Source: Selenomonadales bacterium
GTDB lineage: Bacteria; Bacillota; Negativicutes; RGIG982
DNA: 10,664 nucleotides
Direction: 5' to 3'
Assembly (NCBI GenBank): GCA_017390595.1
Contig: JAFPBC010000040.1
Span: forward strand, 1-10,664
How positions within the stretch are numbered: the first letter of the stretch is position 1; every line of letters starts with the position of its first letter. This document shows positions 1 through 7,532 of this stretch, in pieces. The position numbers and the translations under genes are program-made. A model generated the notes under the pieces. The model did not search any database and was not told the origin of the DNA. It saw only the letters and a program-made list of their open reading frames with translations.

Positions 1-226
1 AGGTTAATGTCAGATATCCGTCTTCATCCACCATTATATAACCTTCCTCGCGGAAGTTTTTCATGGCTATAGACACACTTGCCTTGGAAAAAGAAAGCTC
101 ATTAGCAACGTCAATGCTTCTGACATTGCCGTTTTTCTGTTTTAACAAGAAGAAGGTCGTTTTGAATAGGACGATGATTGTTAACTGATAAGGAAAGTAT
201 ACAAGATACCATGGGGAAAGTGTCAC
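1..226 (-). CDS. DtxR/MntR-type metal-dependent regulator, N-terminal part (cut by window edge)
   Basis: Reading the minus strand leftward from about base 178 gives a typical DtxR-family winged helix-turn-helix. It contains NGNVRSIDVANELSFSKASV, then SIAMKNFREEGYIMVDEDGY and LTLT at the edge. Members of this family sense Mn(II) or Fe(II) and repress metal-uptake genes; the metal-binding and dimerisation domains would lie left of base 1. The recognition segment (SKASVSIAMKNF) and the wing (VDEDGYLTLT) look intact. The N-terminus is odd: the usual start ('xxYLExIxxL' helix) is replaced by a poor match (LFKTTFFLLKQ), there is no in-frame ATG, and an in-frame stop lies just upstream. The only upstream start seen is GTG at 224-226, with no clear ribosome site. 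It may be a weakly started gene or a decayed one. The family call is firm; the start and intactness are not. Confidence 0.72.
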   Translation of the reverse strand, partial: MTLSPWYLVYFPYQLTIIVLFKTTFFLLKQKNGNVRSIDVANELSFSKASVSIAMKNFREEGYIMVDEDGYLTLT

Positions 227-264
227 ATTCTGTAATGGTTTATGTTAAAATAAAAGAGATAAAA

Positions 265-270
265 TATAAT
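265..270 (+). promoter_or_regulatory. possible -10 box for the DUF441 gene
   Basis: A perfect TATAAT lies in an A/T-rich stretch about 80 bases before the DUF441 start. No good -35 box stands 16-18 bases upstream; the best are TATGTT-like hexamers around 241-247. It is a candidate only, and the A/T richness makes a chance match likely. Confidence 0.35.
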
Positions 271-347
271 AAGAATGGGCTGTCATAGGAAGTCAGGCTT
301 GCTATGATGGTGTGAATAATAATTGTCTGTCCAAGGGGGAATGAAGT

Positions 348-803
348 ATGAACTGGGAATATGCGCCGCTGCTTGTTATTTTGATGTTTGCGGTATTGGG
401 AAATAATCCGAGTGTTTCGATCGCGGTAACGGCACTTTTGCTGATAAAATTGGTCGGTGGCGATGTGTTGTTTCCTTATATTGAAGCGCACGGTCTTCAT
501 CTCGGTATAACGATGATAACGATGGGAGTACTTGTTCCGATCGCTACGGGACGTATCGGTATGAAAGATATCATCAGTCTTGTCGGTTCGGTAGAAGGTG
601 TCGTTGCAATGCTCATCGGGGCATTCGTCGCGTACGCGGCTGCGCAAGGCCTTCCGCTTATGCAGGATACACCGCAGATCGTGACGGCGCTCATTGTCGG
701 AACGATCGTTGGTGTATGTTTCTTCCACGGACTTGCAGTCGGTCCGCTTATTGCCGCGGGGCTCGTAGCAGTGCTCTTTCAGCTGGGCAAGCTCTTTTCG
801 TAA
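348..803 (+). CDS. DUF441 / UPF0756 family membrane protein (YeaL-like)
   Basis: A 151-residue, very hydrophobic protein matching the DUF441 (UPF0756) family in length and pattern. It opens with a segment rich in L, V and A, then GNNPSVSIAV. Other hydrophobic stretches lie near residues 55-70 (ITMGVLVPIATGRIG), 80-100 and 110-150 (the last contains GVCFFHGLAVGPLIAAG), suggesting about four membrane helices. The biochemical role of this family is not known. The start ATG is preceded by AAGGGGGAATG (SD AGGGGG near 334-339). It stands alone: a 5' leader of roughly 70-80 bases precedes it, and a promoter for the next operon follows. Family membership is confident; function cannot be stated. Confidence 0.85.
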   Translation: MNWEYAPLLVILMFAVLGNNPSVSIAVTALLLIKLVGGDVLFPYIEAHGLHLGITMITMGVLVPIATGRIGMKDIISLVGSVEGVVAMLIGAFVAYAAAQGLPLMQDTPQIVTALIVGTIVGVCFFHGLAVGPLIAAGLVAVLFQLGKLFS

Positions 804-847
804 GACTGATCATCGAAAGGGAATTTTGCGGCAGAGCTGTCAGACGA

Positions 848-876
848 TTGTTTTTTTTGTCGCCTGCTAGTATAAT
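848..876 (+). promoter_or_regulatory. sigma-A type promoter for the tat-quinone-one-carbon operon
   Basis: TTGTTT at 848-853 and TATAAT at 871-876 are separated by 17 bases, which is optimal for the housekeeping sigma factor. Transcription would begin near 883, about 28 bases before the tatA start. A run of eight T residues overlaps the -35 end and spacer. Confidence 0.75.
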
Positions 877-910
877 AGTAGGATAGGAGAGTTATTGGAG
901 GTTTGCAAAA

Positions 911-1138
911 ATGTTTCATTTTAGTATGCCTGAATTGATATTGATCTTAGTTATTGCACTCGTTGTGTTCGGCCCGGGTAAGCTTCCCGAGCTCGGCAAG
1001 TCTCTCGGTAAGAGCTTGCAGGAGTTCAAGCGTGCGGCGAATAAAGAGGTCGAGCCTATCAAAGAGGAATACATAGATGTCAAAGCAGAAGTAAAAGAGA
1101 CGATAGATTCGGTGAAAAAGGAAAGCGAGGGGAAGTAG
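911..1138 (+). CDS. tatA: Twin-arginine translocase subunit TatA/TatB family
   Basis: A 75-residue TatA-type protein, the pore-forming or membrane-thinning partner that TatC recruits to export folded proteins. The layout is standard. A short N-terminal helix spans residues 6-20 with a polar residue (E8) near its outer end. The hinge FGPGKLPELG follows at 20-29, then an amphipathic helix (KSLGKSLQEFKRA), then a charged Lys/Glu tail. Only one TatA/B-type gene is present, and directly beside tatC, so it may serve both TatA and TatB roles as in other minimal Tat systems (inference). The ribosome site GGAGG is at 897-901, nine bases from ATG. The stop codon TAG abuts the ATG of tatC with no gap, suggesting coupled translation. 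Confidence 0.93.
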   Translation: MFHFSMPELILILVIALVVFGPGKLPELGKSLGKSLQEFKRAANKEVEPIKEEYIDVKAEVKETIDSVKKESEGK

Positions 1139-1876
1139 ATGGCAGAAAATCCATCTGATCTTCCGTCGGAACAAGAAAGTCACGATGAGGAGATGTCTGC
1201 TGTCGATCATCTGGAAGAACTTCGTCGTCGATTGATCATTTCGATCGTGACGGTGATGATCGCAAGCGGATGTTGCTATTTTTACGCAGAAGAGATGGTC
1301 GGATTTTTGACGAAAGAAGCCGGTAAGCTCTATTACATGAATCCTGCCGAAGCATTCTTCACATATCTGAAGGTGTCTGTATGTGCGGGTTTTTTGATCA
1401 GCATCCCTGTCTTGATGCATCAGTTTTGGGCATTCGTTGTACCTGCGCTGACGAATAGAGAGAAAAAATCGTTCGATATTATCGTGCCTGCATCGGTAGT
1501 TCTGTTTTTTATCGGTCTGGCATTTTCATATTTTTTGGTATTCCCGACGGCTGTTAAATTTTTTATGGGATTTTCGACTGACAGTTTGCTTCCGATGTTC
1601 TCGATCGGGCATTATCTGTCGTTCGTAATTGCATTCGTGTTGCCGTTTGGATTCGTATTCGAATTACCGATGGTCGTATTGGTGTTGGCGAAACTGGGTT
1701 TTTTGACTTCGGTTTTTCTGAAAGAAAAACGCAAATACGTTATCGTGGGGGCGTTCGTAGTAGGGGCGGTCATCTCACCGACACCCGACATTTTTTCACA
1801 ATGTATGATAGCGATACCGATGCTGCTTTTATATGAGTGCAGTATTATGATCGTTCAATATTTCTTAAAAAAATAG
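1139..1876 (+). CDS. tatC: Twin-arginine translocase receptor subunit TatC
   Basis: A 245-residue polytopic membrane protein that binds twin-arginine signal peptides and nucleates the Tat translocon. The conserved N-terminal motif DHLEELRRRLI is at residues 23-33. The block AEAFFTYLKVSV, a Pro in ISIPVL, and MHQFWAFVVPAL then follow in family order. Near the C-terminus SPTPDIFSQ and AIPMLLLYE match the last conserved loop and helix. Six membrane helices are expected. The first 20 residues are an acidic, Ser-rich extension (many Glu and Asp) before the conserved core, a modest oddity. It begins on the base after the tatA stop and ends 20 bases before the UbiD-like gene. Confidence 0.95.
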   Translation: MAENPSDLPSEQESHDEEMSAVDHLEELRRRLIISIVTVMIASGCCYFYAEEMVGFLTKEAGKLYYMNPAEAFFTYLKVSVCAGFLISIPVLMHQFWAFVVPALTNREKKSFDIIVPASVVLFFIGLAFSYFLVFPTAVKFFMGFSTDSLLPMFSIGHYLSFVIAFVLPFGFVFELPMVVLVLAKLGFLTSVFLKEKRKYVIVGAFVVGAVISPTPDIFSQCMIAIPMLLLYECSIMIVQYFLKK

Positions 1877-1880
1877 ATTG

Positions 1881-1889
1881 AGGAAGGGG
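1881..1889 (+). promoter_or_regulatory. Strong ribosome site for the TTG start of the UbiD-like gene
   Basis: AGGAAGGGG lies seven bases before TTG 1897. With the family's usual N-terminus (MAFTDMREFIAELE) starting at that codon, it fixes TTG as the start. Confidence 0.8.
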
Positions 1890-1896
1890 AATCATT

Positions 1897-3357
1897 TTGG
1901 CTTTTACAGACATGAGAGAATTTATCGCAGAATTGGAGAGACGTGGTTTATTGAAACGCATCCGTACTCAAGTTGACTGCGAATTGGAGATCACGGAGAT
2001 CACGGACCGTGTCTCGAAAATGGAAGGTAAGAAAAATGTTGCGTTGTTGTTCGAGAATGTAAAAGGCTATGACATGCCTGTTTTGATGAATGCATTTGGC
2101 AGCATGGAACGTATGGCTATTGCGCTTGGCGTAAACGAAGTCGATGATATCGCGAACCGTATTCGCGAAATTTTGAAACTCCCATACATTTCGTTGCAGA
2201 ACAAACTCGACTTGGTAAAAATCATCCCGCAGGCAAAAAAAGCGATCAACTTCCCGAAATACGTGAAAAAAGCACCGTGCCAAGAAGTTATCATCAAAGA
2301 TCGTCCGGATATCGAAAAATTCCCGATCTTGAAATGCTGGCCGGATGACGGCGGTCGTTTTATCACGCTTCCGCTCGTATTCACGAAAAATCCGAAAACG
2401 GGTAAACGCAATGTTGGTATGTATCGTTTGCAGGTCTATGATGGACAGACGACAGGTATGCACTGGCATATCCATAAAAATGGTGCGGAAAACTTCCGCG
2501 CGCACAAAGAGCTCGGCAAAGACCGCATCGAAGTAGCGGTAGCTATCGGTGGCGACCCCGTCTTGACGTATGCGGCAACGGCTCCGCTTCCGCGTGACGT
2601 TGATGAAATGGTATTCGCAGGCCTTCTTCGCGAAAAAGCAGTTGAGATGGTCAAATGCGTAACGGTCGATGTAGAAGTACCTGCACATTCCGAGATCATT
2701 CTCGAAGGTTATGTCAAACTTGACGAGCTTCGCCGCGAAGGTCCGTTCGGCGACCATACGGGTTATTACTCGCTCGCTGATGATTATCCGGTATTCCATA
2801 TCACGTGTATCACGCACCGCAGAAATCCGATCTATCCTTCGACGATCGTTGGCAAACCGCCGATGGAAGATTGCTATATCGCAAAAACAACGGAACGACT
2901 TTTCCTTCCGTTCCTTCAAGAACAGATCCCCGAAATCTGCGACATCAACTTGCCGCTCACAGGTGTATTCCACAATTGCGCGATGGTTTCTATTAAGAAA
3001 ACGTATCCGCAGCAGGCGAAAAAAGTTATGCACGCTATCTGGGGCATGGGACAGATGATGTTCACGAAGATGATCATCATCGTAGACTCGCACGTCAATG
3101 TACAAGATGAAAACGAAGTCTGGTGGCGTGTATTCAACAATATCGATGCTCGCCGCGATATCGTCATGGTAGACGGTCCGCTCGATGTACTCGACCACTC
3201 TTCGCCGACACCGAACTGGGGTACCAAAGTCGGTATCGATGCGACGAAAACGTGGCCATCCGAAGGTCATACGAGAGAATGGCCGGATGAGATCGTAATG
3301 TCGGATGATATCAAAAGAATGGTTGACTTGAAATGGAAGGATCTTGGCCTTGAATAA
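1897..3357 (+). CDS. ubiD: UbiD-family prenylated-FMN decarboxylase (menaquinone-type, MqnL-like)
   Basis: A 486-residue protein with the full UbiD architecture and usual family length. UbiD enzymes use prenylated FMN, made by a UbiX flavin prenyltransferase not seen here, to decarboxylate aromatic or unsaturated acids. The N-terminus (TDMREFIAELERRGLLKRI) is typical. The region NVGMYRLQV (about 172-180) carries the Asn and Arg of the cofactor and metal site. GMHWHIHKNGA follows at 187-197. EGPFGDHTGYY at 281-291 holds the Glu and Asp of the acid-base network (E281, D286). No key residue looks missing. It overlaps a UbiA-type gene, so the substrate is most likely a quinone precursor; the futalosine-pathway MqnL role is inference, and 4-hydroxybenzoate-type chemistry is the alternative. 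It starts at TTG, 20 bases after tatC. Confidence 0.92.
   Translation: MAFTDMREFIAELERRGLLKRIRTQVDCELEITEITDRVSKMEGKKNVALLFENVKGYDMPVLMNAFGSMERMAIALGVNEVDDIANRIREILKLPYISLQNKLDLVKIIPQAKKAINFPKYVKKAPCQEVIIKDRPDIEKFPILKCWPDDGGRFITLPLVFTKNPKTGKRNVGMYRLQVYDGQTTGMHWHIHKNGAENFRAHKELGKDRIEVAVAIGGDPVLTYAATAPLPRDVDEMVFAGLLREKAVEMVKCVTVDVEVPAHSEIILEGYVKLDELRREGPFGDHTGYYSLADDYPVFHITCITHRRNPIYPSTIVGKPPMEDCYIAKTTERLFLPFLQEQIPEICDINLPLTGVFHNCAMVSIKKTYPQQAKKVMHAIWGMGQMMFTKMIIIVDSHVNVQDENEVWWRVFNNIDARRDIVMVDGPLDVLDHSSPTPNWGTKVGIDATKTWPSEGHTREWPDEIVMSDDIKRMVDLKWKDLGLE
3335..3341 (+). promoter_or_regulatory. Ribosome site deciding the start of the UbiA-like gene
   Basis: GGAAGGA lies inside the end of the UbiD-like gene. 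It is eight bases from TTG 3350 but only two from TTG 3344, so TTG 3350 is the better start. Confidence 0.65.
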
Positions 3358-4198
3358 GATAAAAGCACATTTACAAAACATAGCCTTGTCGCACTCGATA
3401 TTCGCGCTGCCGTTTGCCTTTATGGGCGCATTCTTGGCGGCAGACGGGATACCGACGATGCACGACCTTTTCTGGATAACGGTCGCGATGGTCGGGGCGC
3501 GCAGTGCGGCATTGGCACTCAATAACTTGATCGATCTTAAATATGATAAGATCCACCCGCGTTTTACAAAACGCCCGATGGTAACAGGCGCTGTAAAACC
3601 GAAAGAAGCTGTCGTTCTCATTATTGTAACGCTCCTCATATTCTTTTATGCGGCGATGCAGCTTCATCCTATATGTATTAAACTGGCTCCCTTGGCGATC
3701 GCACCGTTCTGCATCTATCCGTACATGAAGCGTTTTTCTTGGACATGTCATCTTGTCCTCGGATTGTCGCTTGCAGTTGCACCGATCGGTGCTTGGATGG
3801 CTATCCGTGGTGATATTACGCTCCCGATCCTTCTCTTAGGCTTGGCGCAGGGTGTATGGATCGCGGGTTTTGACGCTGTATATGCGGCGCAGGACGTAAA
3901 ATTCGATAAAGAGCATGGACTTCATTCGATGCCAGAACGATTCGGTGTGGCGGGTTCTCTTCGCTTGACGAAGATCATGCACGTTATCTGTATCATTTCG
4001 TTCTTGCTTGTCGGTATGCTCTTAGAGCTCGGCGGTATGTATTATCTTGGTGTATTGATGGCTGCAACTGTTCTCATTTATCAGAACATGATCGTCAAAC
4101 CGCATGATTTGTCGCAAGTTACGCAAAAATATTTTATGCGTAACGGTTTGGTTGGTATTTGTCTTGCTCTCTTTACCATTGTCAGCTTATATCAATAG
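3350..4198 (+). CDS. ubiA: UbiA-family aromatic prenyltransferase (MqnP-like)
   Basis: A 282-residue integral membrane prenyltransferase with both Asp-rich motifs of the UbiA superfamily. The first is NNLIDLKYD (N58, D62, D66); the second is DAVYAAQDVKFD (D175, D182, D186). They bind Mg(II) and the polyprenyl diphosphate that is joined to an aromatic ring. Details such as KRFSWTCHLVLG, APIGAWMAIRG, WIAGFD and EHGLHSMPERFG fit the bacterial '4-hydroxybenzoate polyprenyltransferase-like' branch that includes MqnP of the futalosine menaquinone route. That specific role is inferred from motif style and from overlap with the UbiD-like gene. It starts at TTG 3350, eight bases inside the UbiD-like gene (TTG 3344 is possible), implying translational coupling. 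It ends 11 bases before folD. Confidence 0.88.
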   Translation: MNKIKAHLQNIALSHSIFALPFAFMGAFLAADGIPTMHDLFWITVAMVGARSAALALNNLIDLKYDKIHPRFTKRPMVTGAVKPKEAVVLIIVTLLIFFYAAMQLHPICIKLAPLAIAPFCIYPYMKRFSWTCHLVLGLSLAVAPIGAWMAIRGDITLPILLLGLAQGVWIAGFDAVYAAQDVKFDKEHGLHSMPERFGVAGSLRLTKIMHVICIISFLLVGMLLELGGMYYLGVLMAATVLIYQNMIVKPHDLSQVTQKYFMRNGLVGICLALFTIVSLYQ

Positions 4199-4203
4199 GA
4201 GGG
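4197..4203 (+). promoter_or_regulatory. Ribosome site deciding the folD start
   Basis: AGGAGGG overlaps the stop of the UbiA-like gene and stands six bases before ATG 4210. That makes ATG 4210 the start, rather than an in-frame ATG 51 bases upstream inside the preceding gene. Confidence 0.85.
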
Positions 4204-4209
4204 TCAGCG

Positions 4210-5070
4210 ATGGAAACAACTCTTTTGTCGGGTAAAGTTTTTGCGGCGCAACTGAAAGAAGAAGCGAAGCGAAAAGTAGAGATGTTACAGGAAAAATACG
4301 GTGTAACACCGGGACTTGCTGTTATCATCGTTGGCGAAGACCCTGCTTCTAAGGTCTATGTAGCCAACAAAGAAAAAGGCTGTCATGAGACAGGGATCTA
4401 TTCCGAAGTGATCCGTATGCCTGAGGATACGGATAAAGAAACGCTTCTTGCAGAGATAGACCGCTTAAATCATGATGCGAAGATACACGGTATCCTTGTG
4501 CAGCTTCCGCTTCCGAAACAAATTCGTTCAGCAGAAGCTGAGATACTCGAAGCGATCAGCCCGCTGAAGGATGTTGACGGCTTCCATCCGATCAATGTCG
4601 GTAACTTGTCTATCGGCAAGGATGCACTCGTGCCCTGTACACCGCATGGCTGTATCCGTATGCTCGAGATGGCAGGGATTAAGGTCGCAGGTAAGCACGC
4701 TGTTATCATCGGCAGAAGCAATATCGTTGGCAAACCGATGGCACAGCTTCTCTTGTCGCGTAACGCGACGGTGACAGTATGTCATTCGCGTACGGAAAAC
4801 TTGGCAGACATCACGCGCCAAGCCGATATTCTCGTAGCGGCAGTCGGCAGACCGTATTTTGTTACGGCTGATATGGTCAAACAAGGTGCCGTTGTCATTG
4901 ACGTCGGTATCAACCGTTTAGAAAGCAAAAAACTCGTCGGAGATGTGGATTTTGAGAGTGTAGCACCGATCGCCGGTGCGATCACGCCTGTACCGGGTGG
5001 GGTCGGATTACTCACGATCGCGATGCTCATGCAGAACACCGTGTTTGCGGCTGAGTTACAAATAAAATAA
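4210..5070 (+). CDS. folD: Methylene-THF dehydrogenase / methenyl-THF cyclohydrolase FolD
   Basis: A 286-residue bifunctional cytosolic enzyme that interconverts 10-formyl-, 5,10-methenyl- and 5,10-methylene-tetrahydrofolate, normally with NADP. The catalytic pair is in YVANK (Y50, K54), equivalent to Tyr52/Lys56 of the human enzyme. QLPLPKQI is at 98-105 and DVDGFHP at 121-127. The Rossmann signature GRSNIVGKP starts at 168, and the C-terminal signature PVPGGVGLLT is present. Length is standard and nothing is missing. The ATG at 4210 gives the normal family N-terminus (LLSGKVFAAQLKEE). It sits between the UbiA-like gene and fhs, and with fhs and the MetF-like gene forms a one-carbon block. 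Confidence 0.97.
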   Translation: METTLLSGKVFAAQLKEEAKRKVEMLQEKYGVTPGLAVIIVGEDPASKVYVANKEKGCHETGIYSEVIRMPEDTDKETLLAEIDRLNHDAKIHGILVQLPLPKQIRSAEAEILEAISPLKDVDGFHPINVGNLSIGKDALVPCTPHGCIRMLEMAGIKVAGKHAVIIGRSNIVGKPMAQLLLSRNATVTVCHSRTENLADITRQADILVAAVGRPYFVTADMVKQGAVVIDVGINRLESKKLVGDVDFESVAPIAGAITPVPGGVGLLTIAMLMQNTVFAAELQIK

Positions 5071-5096
5071 GCTTTTATTTATAGGAGGTTTTACCA

Positions 5097-6764
5097 ATGA
5101 AATCTGATGTTGAAATTGCTCAAGAGGCCCAAATGAAACCGATCGTAGAAGTAGCCGAGCAGTTGGCTATTCCTGCGGATGAACTTGAACTTTACGGTAA
5201 ATATAAGGCAAAATTGTCTCTCGATACATGGCGCAGAGTACAAGATCGTCCGAATGGTAAACTTGTTCTCGTTAGTGCAATCAACCCGACGCCGGCAGGT
5301 GAAGGTAAAACGACGACGACAGTCGGTCTTGGTGACGCGCTCAATCGAATGGGCAAAAAAATCATCATGGCACTTCGCGAACCTTCGCTCGGTCCTTGCT
5401 TTGGTGTAAAAGGCGGCGCGGCAGGCGGCGGTTACGCACAGGTCGTACCGATGGAAGATATCAACCTTCATTTCACGGGTGACTTCCATGCGATCACATC
5501 CGCACACAACTTGCTCGCGGCAGTTATCGATAACCATCTCCAGCAGGGTAACGAACTTGGTATCGACCCGCGCAGAATCACGTGGAGACGTGTCGTTGAC
5601 CTCAATGACCGCGCACTTCGTTTTGTAATGTGCGGTATGGGCGGTAAGATCAACGGTGTACCGCGTGAAACAGGCTTTGATATCACGGTAGCATCGGAAA
5701 TGATGGCTATCCTTTGCTTGGCAAATGACCTTGATGATATGAAACGTCGTCTCGGCAAGATCTTTATCGGTTATACATATGACAACCGTCCTGTAACGGG
5801 TGACGAGCTCAAAGTAACAGGCGCGCTTACGCTTCTCTTCAAAGATGCGATCAAACCGAACCTCGTACAGACGCTCGAAAATACACCTGCTATCATCCAT
5901 GGTGGTCCGTTCGCGAATATCGCACACGGCTGCAACAGCGTTATGGCAACGAAATTCGCTCTCAAATTGGCTGATATCGTTGTAACGGAAGCAGGTTTCG
6001 GTGCCGACCTCGGCGCGGAAAAATTCCTTGATATCAAATGTCGTTTTGCAGGCTTCAAACCGGACGCGGTCGTATTGGTCGCAACGGTTCGCGCGCTCAA
6101 AATGCACGGCGGCGTAGCAAAAACAGATCTGACGGCAGAAAACCTCGATGCACTCAAAGCAGGTATGACGAACCTTACGAAACACATCGAAAACATGCAT
6201 AAATTCGGTCTTCCGGTAGTCGTTGCGATCAACGCATTCCCGACTGATACTCAGGCAGAGCTTGCTTGCGTAGAAGAATGCTGTAAAGAACTCGGCGTAG
6301 ACGTTGTTCTTTCCGAAGTATGGGCAAAAGGCGGCGAAGGCGGTCTCAAACTCGCGGAAAAAGTTCTCGAAGCTGTTGAAAAACCGAACAACTTCCACTT
6401 CATGTACGATACGAATGCATCGATCAAAGACAAAATTGCGGCAATTGCAAAAGAGATCTACGGTGCAGACGGTGTCAACTATTCGCCGGCAGCAGACAAA
6501 ACGATCAAAGAACTCGAAGCAATGGGCTTTGTCGATACGCCGATCTGTATGGCAAAAACGCAGTACTCGCTCAGCGATGATATGACGAAACTCGGTCGTC
6601 CGAGCGGCTTCAAGATCACGGTCAGCGAAGTTCGTATCGCGGCAGGCGCAGGCTTCATCGTTGCTTTGACTGGCAACATTATGACGATGCCTGGTCTTCC
6701 GAAACGCCCTGCGGCTGAACGTATGGATATCGACAACAACGGTAAGATCACAGGTTTGTTCTAA
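5097..6764 (+). CDS. fhs: Formate-tetrahydrofolate ligase
   Basis: A 555-residue enzyme of standard length that activates formate onto tetrahydrofolate using ATP, giving 10-formyl-THF for FolD and purine synthesis. The nucleotide loop TPAGEGKTT is at residues 65-73. The family blocks [20 protein letters not shown] and [13 protein letters not shown] follow, then [12 protein letters not shown]. The C-terminus has [16 protein letters not shown] and ends GKITGLF, as usual. The SD AGGAGG at 5082-5087 is strong. It lies 26 bases after folD and 23 before the MetF-like gene. The coding sequence is rich in a narrow set of codons (CGT, CCG, ACG, GCA), consistent with high expression. That same bias leaves long open frames on the opposite strand. 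Confidence 0.98.
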   Translation: MKSDVEIAQEAQMKPIVEVAEQLAIPADELELYGKYKAKLSLDTWRRVQDRPNGKLVLVSAINPTPAGEGKTTTTVGLGDALNRMGKKIIMALREPSLGPCFGVKGGAAGGGYAQVVPMEDINLHFTGDFHAITSAHNLLAAVIDNHLQQGNELGIDPRRITWRRVVDLNDRALRFVMCGMGGKINGVPRETGFDITVASEMMAILCLANDLDDMKRRLGKIFIGYTYDNRPVTGDELKVTGALTLLFKDAIKPNLVQTLENTPAIIHGGPFANIAHGCNSVMATKFALKLADIVVTEAGFGADLGAEKFLDIKCRFAGFKPDAVVLVATVRALKMHGGVAKTDLTAENLDALKAGMTNLTKHIENMHKFGLPVVVAINAFPTDTQAELACVEECCKELGVDVVLSEVWAKGGEGGLKLAEKVLEAVEKPNNFHFMYDTNASIKDKIAAIAKEIYGADGVNYSPAADKTIKELEAMGFVDTPICMAKTQYSLSDDMTKLGRPSGFKITVSEVRIAAGAGFIVALTGNIMTMPGLPKRPAAERMDIDNNGKITGLF

Positions 6765-6787
6765 TAACAGCAGGAAGGCGAACTTGT

Positions 6788-7528
6788 ATGAAGATTGCAG
6801 TTGAATTGGTACCGCGCAGTGCCGATGCGGTGCGTGATGATCTGAAAGTCGTCGAAGCGTGCTGTCCTCAGCTCGATATCATCAATGTGCCCGATCTGGT
6901 CCGTTACGAGACGAGAAGCTGGCAGGCGTGTGCTACGGTGCAGTCTCCATTCCTCCGTACGATACCGCATATCAGGGCGATCGATATCGACTTGTATCAA
7001 CCGCTTCCGATGGCAGACTATCTGCGTAAGCATCAGATAAAAGAAGTCCTCGTTGTCGGCGGTGATATCCCGCAGGATATGGGACATCATATCTATCCGA
7101 GTACCAGTACAGACATTATTCGCAAATTCAAAGAAGAAATGCCTGAGGTAAAGGTGTATGCGGCCATCGACCAATATCGAACGAGTATGCGTAAAGAAGC
7201 CATGTATATTCAGCGTAAGCTGTATGCAGGTGCAGACGGATTCTTCACACAACCGTTCTTTGATGTTCGTTTCATGGAAATGTACGCAGAGATCCTTGCG
7301 GGACATGATGTATATTGGGGCGTAGCTCCCGTCATGTCAACGCGGTCGGTGTTTTATTGGGAGACAAAAAACAATGTTGTGTTCCCGAAAAACTTTGAGC
7401 CGACACTTGAATGGAATACTCGTTTTGCACGTGAAGCGCTTGAAACGGTCGATAAGCTTGGGTCGAATATCTACTTCATGCCGATCCAGATGAATTTGGA
7501 ACGGTACTTTACCAACATTTTTAGGTAA
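6788..7528 (+). CDS. Short methylenetetrahydrofolate reductase (MetF-like) protein
   Basis: A 246-residue protein recognisable as a compact MTHFR-type TIM barrel. It begins MKIAVELVPR, placing a Glu (E6) where MetF has its catalytic Glu. VLVVGGD ends in D93, matching the flavin-contacting Asp of the MetF 'RGD' strand. GADGFFTQPFFD matches the GA-FxxTQxxFD block, and WGVAPVMSTRS the following P-I/V loop. The likely reaction is reduction of methylene-THF to methyl-THF. It is about 40-50 residues shorter than typical MetF, and the usual PGG/PPK N-terminal pattern is altered. Context after fhs and folD supports a one-carbon role. The reductant and the need for a partner such as MetV are unknown, and no such partner is seen here. 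SD AGGAAGG is at 6772-6778. The gene ends five bases before a terminator stem. Confidence 0.8.
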   Translation: MKIAVELVPRSADAVRDDLKVVEACCPQLDIINVPDLVRYETRSWQACATVQSPFLRTIPHIRAIDIDLYQPLPMADYLRKHQIKEVLVVGGDIPQDMGHHIYPSTSTDIIRKFKEEMPEVKVYAAIDQYRTSMRKEAMYIQRKLYAGADGFFTQPFFDVRFMEMYAEILAGHDVYWGVAPVMSTRSVFYWETKNNVVFPKNFEPTLEWNTRFAREALETVDKLGSNIYFMPIQMNLERYFTNIFR

Positions 7529-7532
7529 TATC

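Noticed and set aside
829..858. Possible terminator after the DUF441 gene (GGCAG...CTGTC followed by a T-run)
   Set aside because: The stem would leave a two-base loop and the T-run is 10 or more bases away. The T-run is better read as part of the promoter region of the next operon.
1948..3639. 563-codon open frame on the minus strand opposite the UbiD-like and UbiA-like genes
   Set aside because: It mirrors two clearly conserved genes. Its protein is rich in Arg, Phe, Asp and His with no recognisable motif, and no ribosome site was seen. Codon bias of the sense genes explains the lack of stops.
4159..4209. Upstream in-frame ATG as the folD start
   Set aside because: It lies inside the UbiA-like gene, has no good ribosome site, and would add 17 residues not typical of FolD. 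ATG 4210 has a near-perfect site.
5071..5096. Folate riboswitch before fhs
   Set aside because: Only 26 bases lie between folD and fhs, holding just an SD site. There is no room for an aptamer.
5091..6398. 435-codon open frame on the minus strand opposite fhs
   Set aside because: Same cause: strong codon bias in fhs removes stop triplets from the antisense frame. The composition is unlike a real protein and no family was recognised.
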